Positions 32,610 to 42,400 of a DNA stretch of 45,590 bases are shown here, one piece after another; position 1 is the first letter of the stretch, and the number at the start of each line of letters is the position of its first letter. Source of the DNA: Calothrix sp. MO_167.B12. Lineage in GTDB: Bacteria; Cyanobacteriota; Cyanobacteriia; Cyanobacteriales; Nostocaceae. Both the position numbers and the translations under genes were made by a program. Location of the stretch: positions 1-45,590 of the forward strand of contig JASJCJ010000056.1 in NCBI GenBank assembly GCA_030066045.1. The letters are read 5' to 3'. The notes beneath the pieces are model-generated. The model was not told where the DNA came from. It did no database searches and was given only the letters and a program-made list of their open reading frames with translations.

Positions 32610-32681
32610 CCACCAGAAGCCGAAAAGTGAGGCGCTGTGCTGATAACACAGATATAGGAGGGGCAGTACCTCCCTGGTGGA
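32610..32681 (+). tRNA. tRNA-Ile(GAU), aberrant T-loop
   Basis: Acceptor ccaccag/ctggtgg, anticodon stem ctgtg/cacag with loop ctgataa (GAT). T-stem ggagg/cctcc pairs, but the loop is ggcagta and lacks the TTC common to tRNAs. It begins directly after the CCA of tRNA-Ser. Confidence 0.75.
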
Positions 32682-32912
32682 TTACCTTACTTCTCAAACA
32701 TCTTCTTTGAAGTATCTTAAAACTCTTACTCTCTGCGCCTCTGCGCCTCTGCGTGAGATAAATTCATACCTGAATTCAGCAACGCCAGTTATTTTATTAT
32801 AGGCTTACTCCTGGACTTGTTTCTCTCCCTGCTCCCTGCTGCCAAAGAGGTTCATAACCCCAATTTGCCATTAGTATCCTGTAAAGGCTAGGGGATTGAC
32901 AATAGCTGGACA

Positions 32913-35900
32913 TTACTTCTCAAACATCTTCATCCAGTTCCCAGAAAAAACATCATGCAACAAAGTATAAAAACAGGGAATTATCACCAAAGTTAATACT
33001 GTCGCCAGGGATAAACCAGAAAATACCACCACACCCAAAGGTTGCAAAAACTCTGACCCTTCCCCAATCCCCAAAGCTAAGGGAAACATACCTAATACAG
33101 TAGTAATAGTTGTCATCAGTATGGGACGCAAACGTTGGGGCGCTGCTTGCAGGATAGCTGCTTGTCTATCAACGCCCTGTTGTTGCTGGATTTGATTTGC
33201 CAATTCAATCATAATAATGGCGTTATTAACCACAATCCCCACTAGTAAGACAGCACCCACAATCACGGTGGCACCAATGGCTGTATTGGTAATATAAAGA
33301 CCGAGAATTCCCCCTGCTAATGCCAGAGGAATGGTTAACATAATTACCAAGGGGTCAACTAGAGAGTTATATTGCACTGCCATCACTACAAATACCAAAA
33401 AGGCTGCTAGTCCCCCCAGCAGTTTGACGGAGTTTTGCACCTCTTGATTGGATTTGGAGGTACTACTAGGTAAAACTGTCACCCCTGGAGGAAAATCAAA
33501 ATTAGCCAATACTTCATTTACCTGGGCTAAGGCTTGACTCAAACTAGCTCCCTCGCTCAAGTTCCCAGCAATAATAAATACCTGACGCTGATTAATCCGT
33601 TGAATTTCTCCTGGTGCTTGACTTTTGATAATCTGCGCCACATCACTCAAGCGTACTTGGCGATTGTTGCTCTCAAATAAAGGTAATCTTTCTAATTGTG
33701 AGGGAGATTGGATGGATTCTTCATTCAACTGCACCCTAACATCTACTAGACGATTGTCCCGTTGTAACTGGGTGGGAACGCTTCCTAGGATAGCTGTTTG
33801 AATGGTTTCGCCAATATCTTTGGTAGTCAATTTTAAAGCCTTGACTCTTTCCCAATCTGGTCTAATTTGCACTTCTGGTTGGCGGGCAGTAATATTCGGA
33901 CGGAATCTGGCTAGGTTAACCTGCTCGTCTAATTGGGCAAGTAGTTTTCGCCCTGCTGTTTCTAAGTTTTTGGTATTATTCCCCTGGAGCATAATATCTA
34001 AGTCCGCACCACGCACGGGAGAGTTATTCACAAATAAACCCCGTACTCTTCCAGGAAAGAGTCGCAGCCGAATCCCCACCAGATTGAGTTGGCGAAATTG
34101 TCGGGAAACTCTTTCTGTATAACCTTGTATATCTGCACCAGGTTTCAAGGTAATGGTGCTGGAACTCCGCAGGGGATTAGGAATAGTAGTACTACCAAAC
34201 AAAAAACCGCCAATGGAGGAAAAAACATACTTGGTTTCCGGTTGTTGCTGGAGAATTTTATCCACCTCATCCATGACTTTTTGATTTACTTCCAGGGGAG
34301 TGCCGGGAGGAAATATAGCAAATAACCTAGCTTGTCCCGTATTGATGCGAGGGATGATTTCTTGGGGAATTTGAGGAGCTAGCCACAAACTACTACCACC
34401 TAAAAGTAGGATGGCAGTACCTAACACTAACAACCGCCTTCCTAATACTTTGGCTAACAACCGGCTGTATCCATTGGTTGCAGCCTGAAAACGGCGGTTA
34501 AATTCTTGCAACAACCACAACTGATTGATACCACTAGAAAAATTCCACCCCAACAACCGAGATGTCAACATGGGTATAACGGTGGCGGCGATAATAATGG
34601 AAGCAGCTACGGAGAAGCTAATAGTTAAAATTAATTCTTTAAATAGTAAGGAAATAAAACCACCAATAAGTAAAAATGGCAACACTGCTACTAAATTAGT
34701 GCTAGTAGCCGCGATTAAAGCAGATTCCACCTCTTGACTGCTGGTTTGTGCCTGTTGAATTACCCGTTGCTTACTCCATCGCTTCTGGAATACCTTACCG
34801 GGAGTTATACCCATTCCCCCGGCGATATTTTCCAACATGACGATGGAATTATCCACCACAATCCCTACTCCCAAGGCTAAACCACCCAAGCTAAACACAT
34901 TTAAGGATAAACCAAATACCCCCATGAAGATGATGGCAGCGAGGGTAGCCAAGGGAATGGCAACAATAATAATCACAGTTTGCCGGAGGGAACCAAGAAA
35001 TAACAAAACTGCGATCGCAGCCAACACCGCTCCGCATAAACCAGCAATGGTAACGTTAAAAATAGAATTACGTATAAATACAGATTCATCTAGGGTCGGA
35101 GTTAAAATTGCTTCTTGAGGAATTAAACCAGATTGCTGCAATTCCTCAATCTTTTGTTTCACAGCGTCAACCACATTAATGGTGTTAGCATCCGGTTGTT
35201 TTTGGATACTTACCTTTACCGACTCTTTCCCATTTAATAAAACAAAAATCCGTTGCTTCTCCGTACCATCAATTACTTCGGCAAAGTCCCGCAAATAAAC
35301 CCGACTATTGTTTGGAGAGGGGGAAGCAGAAACTGCAAAGGAGAGGTTCCTGATTTCATCGGCATTGGCAAAACGTCCCACCGTGCGAGTCAGGGGTTCA
35401 GAATTCTTACCAAAAATTCGACCACCAGCAATGTCCTGGTTGCGCTCTTGCAACTCATCTAACACATCTGTCAGTCCCACCCCCATCGCTTGTAGCCGTT
35501 CTAAATCGATATTCACCCTAACTTCTTCTTGAACCCCTCCCGATACATCCACTCCCGCCACACCAGCGACAACACCCAACTCCCGCGCCAGTTCTTCTTC
35601 CGCAAATACCCGCAAATCCACTCCCGTCAAAGCCGGAGAAGTTAAGGCAAATTCATACACAGGTAGCTGAGAAGGTTCAAATTTAAATATCCGGGGCGAT
35701 TCAATGATATCTGGTAACCTACCTCTAGCTCGATTAAACGCCGCCGTGGCATCATTCAAAGCTCGATCAATATTGCCCCCGGTTTTAAAATATAAATCAA
35801 TACTTGTTCTCCCTTCGCGAGTGCGGGAAAACACCTGTAATACTCCCTCCGTGGCGGTAAAAGCCTCCTCTAAGGGTTTAGTAATTCGATCCACCGCTAC

Positions 35901-36098
35901 TTCTGGAGATATCCCTGGAGCCTCTACCCGCACCCCAATGCGGGGATAGGTAATCGCAGGTAGTAAATCTACAGGGAGTATAGAAACAAAAAATACACCA
36001 ATAACCATCACTGCCAAAGTCAGCATCAGAGTGCCGATATGTTGACGGATAGCCAAGGTGCTAATACTAAATCCTCGACTATGCTTAACTGGTTGCAT
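32913..36098 (-). CDS. RND efflux permease (AcrB/HAE1-type)
   Basis: This is an inner-membrane RND pump that exports small molecules in exchange for protons, working with the adaptor encoded just upstream and an outer-membrane channel not seen here. 1061 aa. It has the N-terminal helix, two large periplasmic loops and two sets of membrane helices. The TM4 proton-relay segment reads GLALGVGIVVDNSIVMLENI with a single Asp in VDN, and the second-half counterpart is AVLLVGIVVNNAIIMIELA. Substrate cannot be told; the sequence looks drug/solvent-type (HAE1) rather than heavy-metal. Its ATG shares a base with the adaptor stop (TAATG). Confidence 0.94.
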   Translation of the reverse strand: MQPVKHSRGFSISTLAIRQHIGTLMLTLAVMVIGVFFVSILPVDLLPAITYPRIGVRVEAPGISPEVAVDRITKPLEEAFTATEGVLQVFSRTREGRTSIDLYFKTGGNIDRALNDATAAFNRARGRLPDIIESPRIFKFEPSQLPVYEFALTSPALTGVDLRVFAEEELARELGVVAGVAGVDVSGGVQEEVRVNIDLERLQAMGVGLTDVLDELQERNQDIAGGRIFGKNSEPLTRTVGRFANADEIRNLSFAVSASPSPNNSRVYLRDFAEVIDGTEKQRIFVLLNGKESVKVSIQKQPDANTINVVDAVKQKIEELQQSGLIPQEAILTPTLDESVFIRNSIFNVTIAGLCGAVLAAIAVLLFLGSLRQTVIIIVAIPLATLAAIIFMGVFGLSLNVFSLGGLALGVGIVVDNSIVMLENIAGGMGITPGKVFQKRWSKQRVIQQAQTSSQEVESALIAATSTNLVAVLPFLLIGGFISLLFKELILTISFSVAASIIIAATVIPMLTSRLLGWNFSSGINQLWLLQEFNRRFQAATNGYSRLLAKVLGRRLLVLGTAILLLGGSSLWLAPQIPQEIIPRINTGQARLFAIFPPGTPLEVNQKVMDEVDKILQQQPETKYVFSSIGGFLFGSTTIPNPLRSSSTITLKPGADIQGYTERVSRQFRQLNLVGIRLRLFPGRVRGLFVNNSPVRGADLDIMLQGNNTKNLETAGRKLLAQLDEQVNLARFRPNITARQPEVQIRPDWERVKALKLTTKDIGETIQTAILGSVPTQLQRDNRLVDVRVQLNEESIQSPSQLERLPLFESNNRQVRLSDVAQIIKSQAPGEIQRINQRQVFIIAGNLSEGASLSQALAQVNEVLANFDFPPGVTVLPSSTSKSNQEVQNSVKLLGGLAAFLVFVVMAVQYNSLVDPLVIMLTIPLALAGGILGLYITNTAIGATVIVGAVLLVGIVVNNAIIMIELANQIQQQQGVDRQAAILQAAPQRLRPILMTTITTVLGMFPLALGIGEGSEFLQPLGVVVFSGLSLATVLTLVIIPCFYTLLHDVFSGNWMKMFEK

Positions 36099-37417
36099 TA
36101 ATTTTTCTCTGTTAGGGCTGATTTTTCCGAAAGTATGGATAGTTTAACTGCATCGCCATCTTTTAATGGTTTGCCGCTCCGTACTACATAGGACTCTTCC
36201 GGCTGTAACCCAGATAGGATTTCTACTTTGCCATCAGCTTGTTCGCCGAGGGTGACAGTTCTGGCTGTTACTCTTGTTTTGTCATCTTTGCGGGCAATGA
36301 CAAACACCTTACCATTCCTGATGAGCTGAGATTTTTCTGTTTCTCGTGCTTTGCCTTGAATTGCTGTCAGGGGAACCACTATCTTTTGGGGCGCGGTATT
36401 TTTAAAACGAATCCTGCCCAACAATCCACTGCCAATTTTGCCATTATTATTGGGAATAACAATTTCTACGGGTACTAAACGGGCTGTAGCATCTGCTGCG
36501 GGAGAAATGCGGGTCACACTGCCAATATATTTTTGATTGGGAAAGGCATCTAAACGGACTTTGACAGATTGCCCTAATTGAATATTTGCCAGTTCTAACT
36601 CTGAGACATCAACCACAACCTTGACTCGACTAAAGTCAGCGATTTTGAGGATCTCATTCCCCGGTTGCAGTAAATTCCCTGGTTCTGTCACCTTTTCTAG
36701 CACTACCCCTGTAATTGGAGATTTAACTTTACCATAGGATTTACGCTCCTTGGCTTGGGCAACCACTGCTACTTGGGCACTTAACCTACCCTTAGCTGCG
36801 GCAACCGCTTGTTGTTCCGTGCGTACCCGTTCCTGGGCAGCACGTAAGGCTTGGGCATTAGTACGGGCAGTAGTGCGAGTTTGTTCGGCTACTTGTTTAG
36901 CAATCGCTCCTTGTTTGTACAGTTTTTCCTGTCTTTTGGCATCTGCTTGTGCCTGCAATAGCTCAAGTCGCGACCTTTCTACCTCCACACGGGCATTACT
37001 GACTTGAGTTGTAGCTCTGGCTACTTCTGATTTCAGGGCGGCTAATTCTGCCTGGGCTTGGTTTAAAGCTGTTTTCAGTAAAGCATCATCTATTTGTCCC
37101 ACAAATTGCCCTTTGTTGATTTCATCCCCCACATCCACATTTAATGCCAACAGTTGTCCCTGTACCTGCGATCGCAAAGATACGGTACGAAAAGGTACAG
37201 TAGTACCAGTATATTCCGAAAGCGATCGCAAAAAACCCGGGCGAGCGATCGCTACATCCACAGGAATTGCTCCACCCTTGTTCTGACCAGTACCTCGCTG
37301 TCGAGATTTAGCCTCTGCTGATTCCTTGGGGAATGAGCCACAACCTACACTTAGTAATCCAATACTTAATAAACCAGCAATGAGTAGGATATATCGAGAT
37401 TTGAGAAACTGAAGCAT
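36098..37417 (-). CDS. RND efflux periplasmic adaptor, lipoprotein
   Basis: Membrane-fusion protein of the pump. A lipobox LLSVGC places the lipidated Cys at residue 26. The lipoyl/barrel-sandwich halves are split by a long coiled coil (about 115-235, Ala/Gln/Arg-rich with QAQAELAALKSEV and AAQERVRTEQQAV), followed by beta-barrel and membrane-proximal domains (GTTVPFRTVSLRSQVQGQ early; KIVVPLTAIQGK late). 439 aa. It is translationally coupled to the permease gene. Confidence 0.94.
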   Translation of the reverse strand: MLQFLKSRYILLIAGLLSIGLLSVGCGSFPKESAEAKSRQRGTGQNKGGAIPVDVAIARPGFLRSLSEYTGTTVPFRTVSLRSQVQGQLLALNVDVGDEINKGQFVGQIDDALLKTALNQAQAELAALKSEVARATTQVSNARVEVERSRLELLQAQADAKRQEKLYKQGAIAKQVAEQTRTTARTNAQALRAAQERVRTEQQAVAAAKGRLSAQVAVVAQAKERKSYGKVKSPITGVVLEKVTEPGNLLQPGNEILKIADFSRVKVVVDVSELELANIQLGQSVKVRLDAFPNQKYIGSVTRISPAADATARLVPVEIVIPNNNGKIGSGLLGRIRFKNTAPQKIVVPLTAIQGKARETEKSQLIRNGKVFVIARKDDKTRVTARTVTLGEQADGKVEILSGLQPEESYVVRSGKPLKDGDAVKLSILSEKSALTEKN

Positions 37418-37734
37418 TAGGAATATCTAGTCCCCTGGCTTTTGCTATCTTTTACCCTGTCGAGAATTCTTGGTATTCCCTAATTCTAAAAGATAGTATA
37501 AATCTTTTTAGCTGGTTTCAATTTTACTAACACGGATCAGTTTTTGACTACAACAAAATTTCAAATGCAAGAAGTACAGCACTACGGGTTTTGGGCGCGG
37601 ACATTGTTGAACGCACCAAGCCTATGAGCAATCAAATGCGTGAATTTTGACTTGCGCGTAGCGCTATACCCTTTCCCTCTAAAAATTTTGGGAGAGGGCA
37701 TCCCTCATTTACTGAGACAATCCTGTGCCAATAT
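37418..37734. other. Spacer with a dispersed repeat
   Basis: The stretch 37573-37670 contains gggcgcggacattgttgaacgc and gcgcgtagcgctata, matching repeats at 318-390 (reverse) and 14583-14620. No gene seen; the rest is AT-rich upstream DNA of the pump genes. Confidence 0.55.
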
Positions 37735-38796
37735 TTACACTATTTGTTTTTCCCGGTGATTTTGTAATTCCTCAGGAGAGAAAGCTCCAGTTTCCGTGAT
37801 AATAGCAGTAATTAAAGCCGCTGGAGTCACATCAAATGCAGGGTTATAAAATTCCACTTCCCCAGGGGTAAGAATAGTTTCACCCACCTGGTAAATTTCT
37901 GCTGGATGCCTTTCTTCAATGGGAATTTGGCTACCATCAGCTAGGGAAAAATCAACCGTAGAAAGGGGAGCAGCCACAAAGAAAGGTATATTATGAGCCT
38001 GAGCTACCAATGCCAAACTATAAGTACCAATTTTATTAGCCGCGTCACCATTAGCAGCAATGCGATCGGCACCTACAACTACCGCATCAATAAAATCCTG
38101 TTTCATGCAGTGAGCCGCCATACTGTCAGTAATTACAGTAACTGGAATACCTTCTTGGACACATTCCCAGGTTGTCAGTTTAGCTCCTTGTAAACGGGGG
38201 CGGGTTTCATCTGCATATACCCGTGCCAAACGTCCCGCACTCCATGCCGATCGCACCACTCCCAAGGCAGTACCATAACCCGCAGTTGCCAAGGCACCAG
38301 CATTACAGTGAGTTAACAGGCAAAGCTTATCTGGCTTTGTTGGTAACACTTTTAACCCATTAGCACCGATCGCCTGACAGGTTTGTAAATCTTCAGCATT
38401 AATACTTTGGGCAGTATGAAATAGACTGGTTTGGATATCTTCCACTGTGCCTAAAGTTTCATAGGCAGTTTTCATCATCCGTGATATTGCCCAGAATAAA
38501 TTAACCGCCGTGGGGCGGGTAGCGCGTAACATCTGGGCAACTTGTTCCAAATGTTTTAAAAAGCGATCGCGATCATCGGTATTTATTTCCCTAGCACCCA
38601 TATACATACCATATGCCGCAGCGACACCGATGGCAGGAGCACCACGTACAATCATAGTTTTAATCGCCTGTGCCATATCTTCACTACGGCTGATTTCCAC
38701 AAAGGTATATTCACCAGGTAAACGAGTTTGGTCGATTAGAGAAACAGCGTTGTTGTGCCAAATAACTGGATAAACTTGGTTTGTGGGGGAATTCAT
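37735..38796 (-). CDS. mtnA: S-methyl-5-thioribose-1-phosphate isomerase
   Basis: MtnA isomerises methylthioribose-1-phosphate to methylthioribulose-1-phosphate in methionine salvage. The eIF2B-like fold is clear. [14 protein letters not shown] (residues 50-63) binds the substrate phosphate, Cys164 in [10 protein letters not shown] and Asp244 in [17 protein letters not shown] are the catalytic pair. 353 aa, typical. The start is ATG at 38796. Other salvage genes are not in the window. Confidence 0.96.
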   Translation of the reverse strand: MNSPTNQVYPVIWHNNAVSLIDQTRLPGEYTFVEISRSEDMAQAIKTMIVRGAPAIGVAAAYGMYMGAREINTDDRDRFLKHLEQVAQMLRATRPTAVNLFWAISRMMKTAYETLGTVEDIQTSLFHTAQSINAEDLQTCQAIGANGLKVLPTKPDKLCLLTHCNAGALATAGYGTALGVVRSAWSAGRLARVYADETRPRLQGAKLTTWECVQEGIPVTVITDSMAAHCMKQDFIDAVVVGADRIAANGDAANKIGTYSLALVAQAHNIPFFVAAPLSTVDFSLADGSQIPIEERHPAEIYQVGETILTPGEVEFYNPAFDVTPAALITAIITETGAFSPEELQNHREKQIV

Positions 38797-39159
38797 GGAA
38801 TTATAAGAATCAAAGTTAGAGGTTGTAGAAAATCAGAACTTCAACAAGTTCCGCTATTTTTTCAGTAGATGTACTTTTTAGGATATTGATATATTCCCAC
38901 ATTCTGTAAAGCCATCATATCACCCCAACCTTCTGTTACCCTCTCTTACTGGAGTTCAGTTCGCACCCTTGATTATTTTGGAGATACATTAGTTCATAGG
39001 TACCATATTGACCAGATCAAGTTTTGATTACCCATCAGAACTAATGAAATGAAGTACGAGTGGTTCACCACATTAATTCTGCGGAGTAGAGTCAGAAACC
39101 GCAAAGACACGAAGTACGCAAAGTCAGAAGGAGAGAAGAGAAAAAGAGATGTTCATTTA

Positions 39160-39214
39160 CCCATCAGAATTAAATTGGTGGAGTACGAGTACTCCGCCAC
39201 ATTAATTTTGATGG
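39160..39214. repeat. Hairpin repeat (cccatcagaattaa ends)
   Basis: Arms cccatcagaattaa and ttaattttgatggg enclose ggtggagtacgagtactccgcc, giving an almost complete 55-nt palindrome. A partial copy with the same left arm is at 39031-39080. Confidence 0.65.
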
Positions 39215-39351
39215 GCAGCTGTAGTGCGGGCATCTTGCCCGCTGACTTCTTACAGCAGGGAGCGAGACGCTCCCACTACATTTTTTTCCCTTCAGAACTT
39301 ATGGGACAAGGCACTAAAGAAAGAGAGGAGAAGTCTAAACTCCAATTTCTT

Positions 39352-39376
39352 ACCCTCTCCTTAATAAGGAGAGGGT
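39352..39376 (-). terminator. Strong hairpin downstream of the large kinase gene
   Basis: accctctcctta-a-taaggagagggt pairs perfectly. It lacks a T-run, but its place about 30 nt after the kinase stop suggests transcript ending or 3' stabilisation. Confidence 0.4.
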
Positions 39377-39406
39377 GCCGTAGGCGGGTGAGGTTTGGTA
39401 AGTATC

Positions 39407-42400
39407 TTAATTCACAGGTATCCTAATTACAAATTCCGCCCCTTCACCGAGTTTAGAAATACAATCAAGGGTACCACCATGATTTTCAGTCACAATTTGG
39501 TAGCTAATTGATAAACCCAAGCCCGTACCTTTACCTTCAGGCTTAGTTGTAAAAAAGGCAGCAAATAGCTTTTGTCTGGTTTCTTCACTCATCCCCGGAC
39601 CATTATCCTGAATTGAAATTTGCACCCAATCGTCTTCTGTAGTTGTACGAATTGTAATAGTATTGGGATTTTCCTCAATTTCCTGGTAGGTTTTACCTTC
39701 ATTTGACTCATCAAGTGCATCTATACCGTTGGCTAAAAGGTTCATAAACACTTGGTTAAGTTGACCGGGATAACATTCTATTTGAGGTAAATTAGTATCG
39801 TATTCCTTGATAATTTGAATTGCAGGGCGTTCTGGTTTTGCTTTGAGACGATGACCAAGAATGAGAATTGTGCTATCAATACCTTCAGTAATATCAACAA
39901 TACGCTTTTGGTCACCATCGTTACGTGAAAAATTACGTAATGATTGCATAATGTCCTTAATACGCACCGTCCCCAATTTCATTGATTTAAGCATCTGGGG
40001 TAAATCATCGAGCAGATATTCTAGGTCCATGCTTTCTGCATCTTCAACGATTTCTTCATCTTCCTCATCACCATATTTTTCTTGGTATAGCTTGAGGTGA
40101 TTAACTAAATCAGAGACATATTGCTCGGCGTGGAACAAATTACTAGAGATAAAGCTAACAGGGTTATTCACTTCATGTGCTACACCCGCCACAAGTTGAC
40201 CTAATGCAGAGATTTTTTCTGTATGCACCAGTTGGGATTGGGTATTTTGCAGCTTCATCAAAGCTTCTTCTAAATCTTGAGCTTTTTCTACAAGCTGTCC
40301 TTGAGTAATTTCTAGTTGTTCTAGGGATCTTTGTAGCTCTTGAGATTTTTGCTTTTCCTGTGAAAATAGTTGTGCGTTTGTAATCGATATTGCAGCTTGG
40401 GTAGCTAGGATTTTAACCAATTCTAAATGCTTGGGAGTAAACGCACTAGTAACAAGATTATTTTCTAAGTAGAAAATGCCAATTAATTTACCTTGATACT
40501 GAATGGGGAGACACAATATTGACTTACACTTGTGTTTTTCGATGTAGGGGTCATTTTTAGTTACAGAATCTTTATCTGCATCGCGGACAACTAACGGTTT
40601 CTGGGTACGCGATACATAATTGATTGCAGAGTGGGGAAGAATATCACTTTTCTCAAAAGGAATTGATTGTAGCGCGCTTGTATCACCGCCATTTGCATCT
40701 TCAATTGCTTTAATTTGAAAACTATTGTTTTTTTCTAAAAGCATACAGCCCTTTTGAGCGGCAGCATTTTCTATGATGATACTTAATAGGCGATGGGGCA
40801 GAGTTTCTATCTGCATATTTGATTGAATTGCTTCGCTAGCTTTCATTACCGAAGCTAAATCGAGATTTTGGCTGATGCTAGTTGTCTTTCCAGTTGTGCT
40901 GATGCTAATAGATGTACTAATAGTTGTGTTAGCACCAATTTCAGAGGGCTGTACCGTGTTGCGAATAATCAAATTAGGATAGCGTGTTTCTAAATTTTGG
41001 ACTTTTGCGTATGCACCCCATTTAATGTAATCGTAATAGGCATCAGTCATGTAGGTTTTGGCGAAATTAGTTTTACCAGAAGCTAGATAAAATTTGGCTG
41101 CGAGTTCGTTAGCCAGAGCAACTTCTTGGATATAGTTGTTAGTTTTAGCCCCGGTAATTGCTTGATCGTAGAGTTTAGCTGCAATGTTTTCTTTACCCAA
41201 TATTCTGGCTTTTTCTGCTTCTACGAGGTCATATTTGTTCTGATAGTTGCAAGGAGCATGAACCGCCCAGAGTTTCATTTTCTTTTGGTTGGTTGCAACT
41301 TGTTTGAGGTATTGCTGGCGTTCGGAATTGGTAGCTTGGGGATATTGGGCTAATAGTGCTAGAGAGTAGTAGAAATTGTTGACAGAGTAAGGTAGAAAAC
41401 CAGGGTTGTTGTCATGGATTTTTTCAGTGAGCAATCCATTATTGATTGCTTGTTCATAATCATTAAATAAATATGCTAAGACTGTCTTACTAGCATATAC
41501 GCCTCCTAAAATCGTAGAACTTTTTGTTAAAACTTGTTTGTCTTTAATTTCATTAAAAGCATTGCCAATTAAATCGACTGTGTTAGAAGATTTTCCCTGT
41601 AAATTTAATACTTTTTGCAAAAAAACAGATATAGCTAAAGCATTATCACTTAAGTTTAGTTGATTCAACTGTTTGATATATTTAGATAATTTTTTCTCAA
41701 CTAAATCTAGATTAGTCCCATTTAAAAATAAATTTTCACTCACTACCCAAGCATTGTATCCAACATATTCTACGTCACCTGTTTCCAATCCAGTCTGCAT
41801 AGCCCTAGTTAACGGAACAATTGTTTTATTAATAGGATTCTTGAAATGTTTTATTGCTCCATTAAATAGAAAATTAATTTTACATTTTAAAAAGTTAGCA
41901 TCCATTTTATCTAGTAACTCTTGTCCCAAACAACCAAACCTATATCCCGATTCAATATCTCCAAATTTATCGCATAATATAGCTCCATAACTTGTATAAC
42001 CAAATGCAGTAGCAGGTGAATTACCATATTTGATTGACAATCTAACTATTGCTAATACAGTCAGAGGAAAAAGTAAAGAACCTGCTTGACTTGCAGCAGG
42101 AATCATAACCATGAGAATTCGCAGAACTGCCAGTTTATCAGGATCAGTCATTTCTGGCAATTTGACTAAATCTTCTATTCGTTTCCCAGCTAAAGCTAAC
42201 TTAGTTTTAGCAATTGCAGCAACAACATTTACTAAGGTTGGCTTTTTTGGTAAGCTTATACCAAAATCATGCAAAATTTTGATGCCAAAATTTAATGCTT
42301 CTAACATCAGATTTTGGGCAATATAAAGTTGCATAATAACTTCATAAGCTTTCGCCTGATCGAGAATGCTACTTGCCTTACCTATTACAATATTAGCTAT

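Larger units (their letters stand above)
38797..39406. other. Repeat-rich spacer
   Basis: Holds a hairpin repeat (39160-39214) with a partial copy at 39031-39080, a gtagtgcgggcatcttgcccgc palindrome (about 39221-39242) followed by gggagcgagacgctccc, and a strong hairpin accctctcctta/taaggagagggt (39352-39376) that lies just downstream of the large kinase gene and could terminate it. No gene seen. Confidence 0.6.
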
